From positions 1-15,464 of the forward strand of contig JAHECE010000031.1 of NCBI GenBank assembly GCA_024641895.1: a stretch of DNA of 15,464 nt, given 5' to 3'. Positions 15,064 through 15,464 of this stretch are shown here, piece by piece; position 1 is the stretch's first letter, and each line of letters opens with the position of its first letter. This DNA comes from Actinomycetales bacterium. Its GTDB lineage: Bacteria > Actinomycetota > Actinomycetes > Actinomycetales > JAHECE01. The notes beneath the pieces were generated by a model. That model ran no database searches. It was not told the origin of the DNA and saw only the letters and a program-made list of their open reading frames with translations. The translations under genes and the position numbers were made by a program.

Positions 15064-15464
15064 TCAGATCGCGGAAGGCGTCGCCTCGGCAGCGGCCTTG
15101 AGCTGGGCGAGGCCCCGCTCGAAGTCCGGGCCGATGAGCGTGTCCATCGAGGTGAACAGCCCCATGACGCGACTCATGAACGTCTTCGGGCCGCTCATCG
15201 TCCACGTGACCCGGGTACCGCCATCCACCGGCTCCAGGATGAACACGGTGGTGCTGCGGGACCTGAACGGCTTCTCGAAGGTCAGATCGATGACCACCCG
15301 GGCGTCCGGGTCCACGTCGGTGATCTCCATCCGGCCCTGCCCGGCCTTGCGATTGCCCTTCCACCGGTAGACGGCACCGGGTCCGGACGACGAACCCTCG
15401 TACCGTCGCCGCAGCGCCGGGTCCAGCCCCTCCCAGGGCGACCACGACTGCCAGCGACGCAAGT
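15064..15464 (-). CDS. SRPBCC-family protein, 5' end beyond the window
   Basis: The C-terminal 132 or so residues of an SRPBCC (polyketide cyclase/dehydrase-like, START-fold) protein are visible. It starts inside LRRWQSWSPWEGLDP, continues through the beta-strand segments GAVYRWKGNRKAG, MEITDVDPDARVVIDL and TRVTWTMSGPK, and ends in a long helix (SMDTLIGPDFERGLAQLKAAAEA). By comparison with the related fragment at 4464-4787, about 29 N-terminal residues are missing. The TTG at the window edge is an internal leucine codon and not the start. The family binds hydrophobic ligands or acts in stress responses, so no exact role can be given. It appears to be the complete partner of the truncated copy near 4.6 kb. 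Confidence 0.85.
   Translation of the reverse strand, partial: LRRWQSWSPWEGLDPALRRRYEGSSSGPGAVYRWKGNRKAGQGRMEITDVDPDARVVIDLTFEKPFRSRSTTVFILEPVDGGTRVTWTMSGPKTFMSRVMGLFTSMDTLIGPDFERGLAQLKAAAEATPSAI
15284..15464. repeat. Direct repeat, copy 2, ending at the window edge
   Basis: These bases match 4531-4711 in the same orientation at 97 percent (176 of 181). All five differences lie between 15310 and 15343, and the last 121 bases of the window are identical to the first copy. The identity runs to the final base, so the true extent on the right is unknown. Here the repeat lies within an SRPBCC gene that is intact as far as seen. Confidence 0.97.

Noticed and set aside
1..15464. CRISPR array, tRNA/rRNA, insertion sequence or integrase
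   Set aside because: I saw no regularly spaced repeats, no tRNA-like cloverleaf sequence, and no transposase or recombinase motifs. The only long repeat is the SRPBCC duplication.

Overview
The window is high-GC DNA with strong G/C preference at third codon positions, GTG starts and short Shine-Dalgarno sites. The gene content (bifunctional RhaEW-type aldolase/dehydrogenase, ABC sugar importer without its own ATPase, LacI-type regulator) points to an actinomycete, perhaps a Micrococcales relative. That placement is inference; no rRNA or marker gene is present.

Layout. Positions 29-4426 (+) hold three tightly packed L-rhamnose catabolism genes: a fused rhamnulose-1-phosphate aldolase/lactaldehyde dehydrogenase (rhaEW), rhamnulokinase (rhaB) and a second, stand-alone rhamnulose-1-phosphate aldolase-like protein (rhaD). 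They end at a strong hairpin (4465-4505). Next to it, on the minus strand, lies the 5' remnant of an SRPBCC-family gene (4464-4787). Positions 4941-10362 (-) are an operon read right to left: solute-binding lipoprotein, two permeases and a cytoplasmic GH78 alpha-L-rhamnosidase. A perfect 20-bp-stem hairpin sits between the binding protein and the first permease. A 316-bp divergent region follows, with a well-formed promoter and a LacI-type palindrome over its -35 box. To the right (+) are a LacI-family regulator, a possible 95-codon ORF that overlaps both neighbours by 4 bases, and a cytoplasmic GH3 beta-glycosidase. The right end (-) has a sugar O-acetyltransferase and the 3' part of an SRPBCC gene that runs off the window.

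How the genes fit together (inference). The ABC system would import a rhamnose-containing oligosaccharide or glycoside. GH78 would release L-rhamnose and GH3 the beta-linked partner (for example glucose from a rutinose- or neohesperidose-like disaccharide), both inside the cell. Rhamnose would then pass through an isomerase (not in the window), RhaB and the aldolases to DHAP and lactaldehyde/lactate. The LacI protein probably controls the divergent import/hydrolysis genes.

The main structural oddity is a direct repeat. Positions 4531-4711 recur at 15284-15464, with 5 mismatches in the first 60 bases and then 121 identical bases that stop exactly at the window end. This could reflect a real duplication, a circular or tandem form of the roughly 10.75-kb interval, or a contig that broke in an unresolved repeat.
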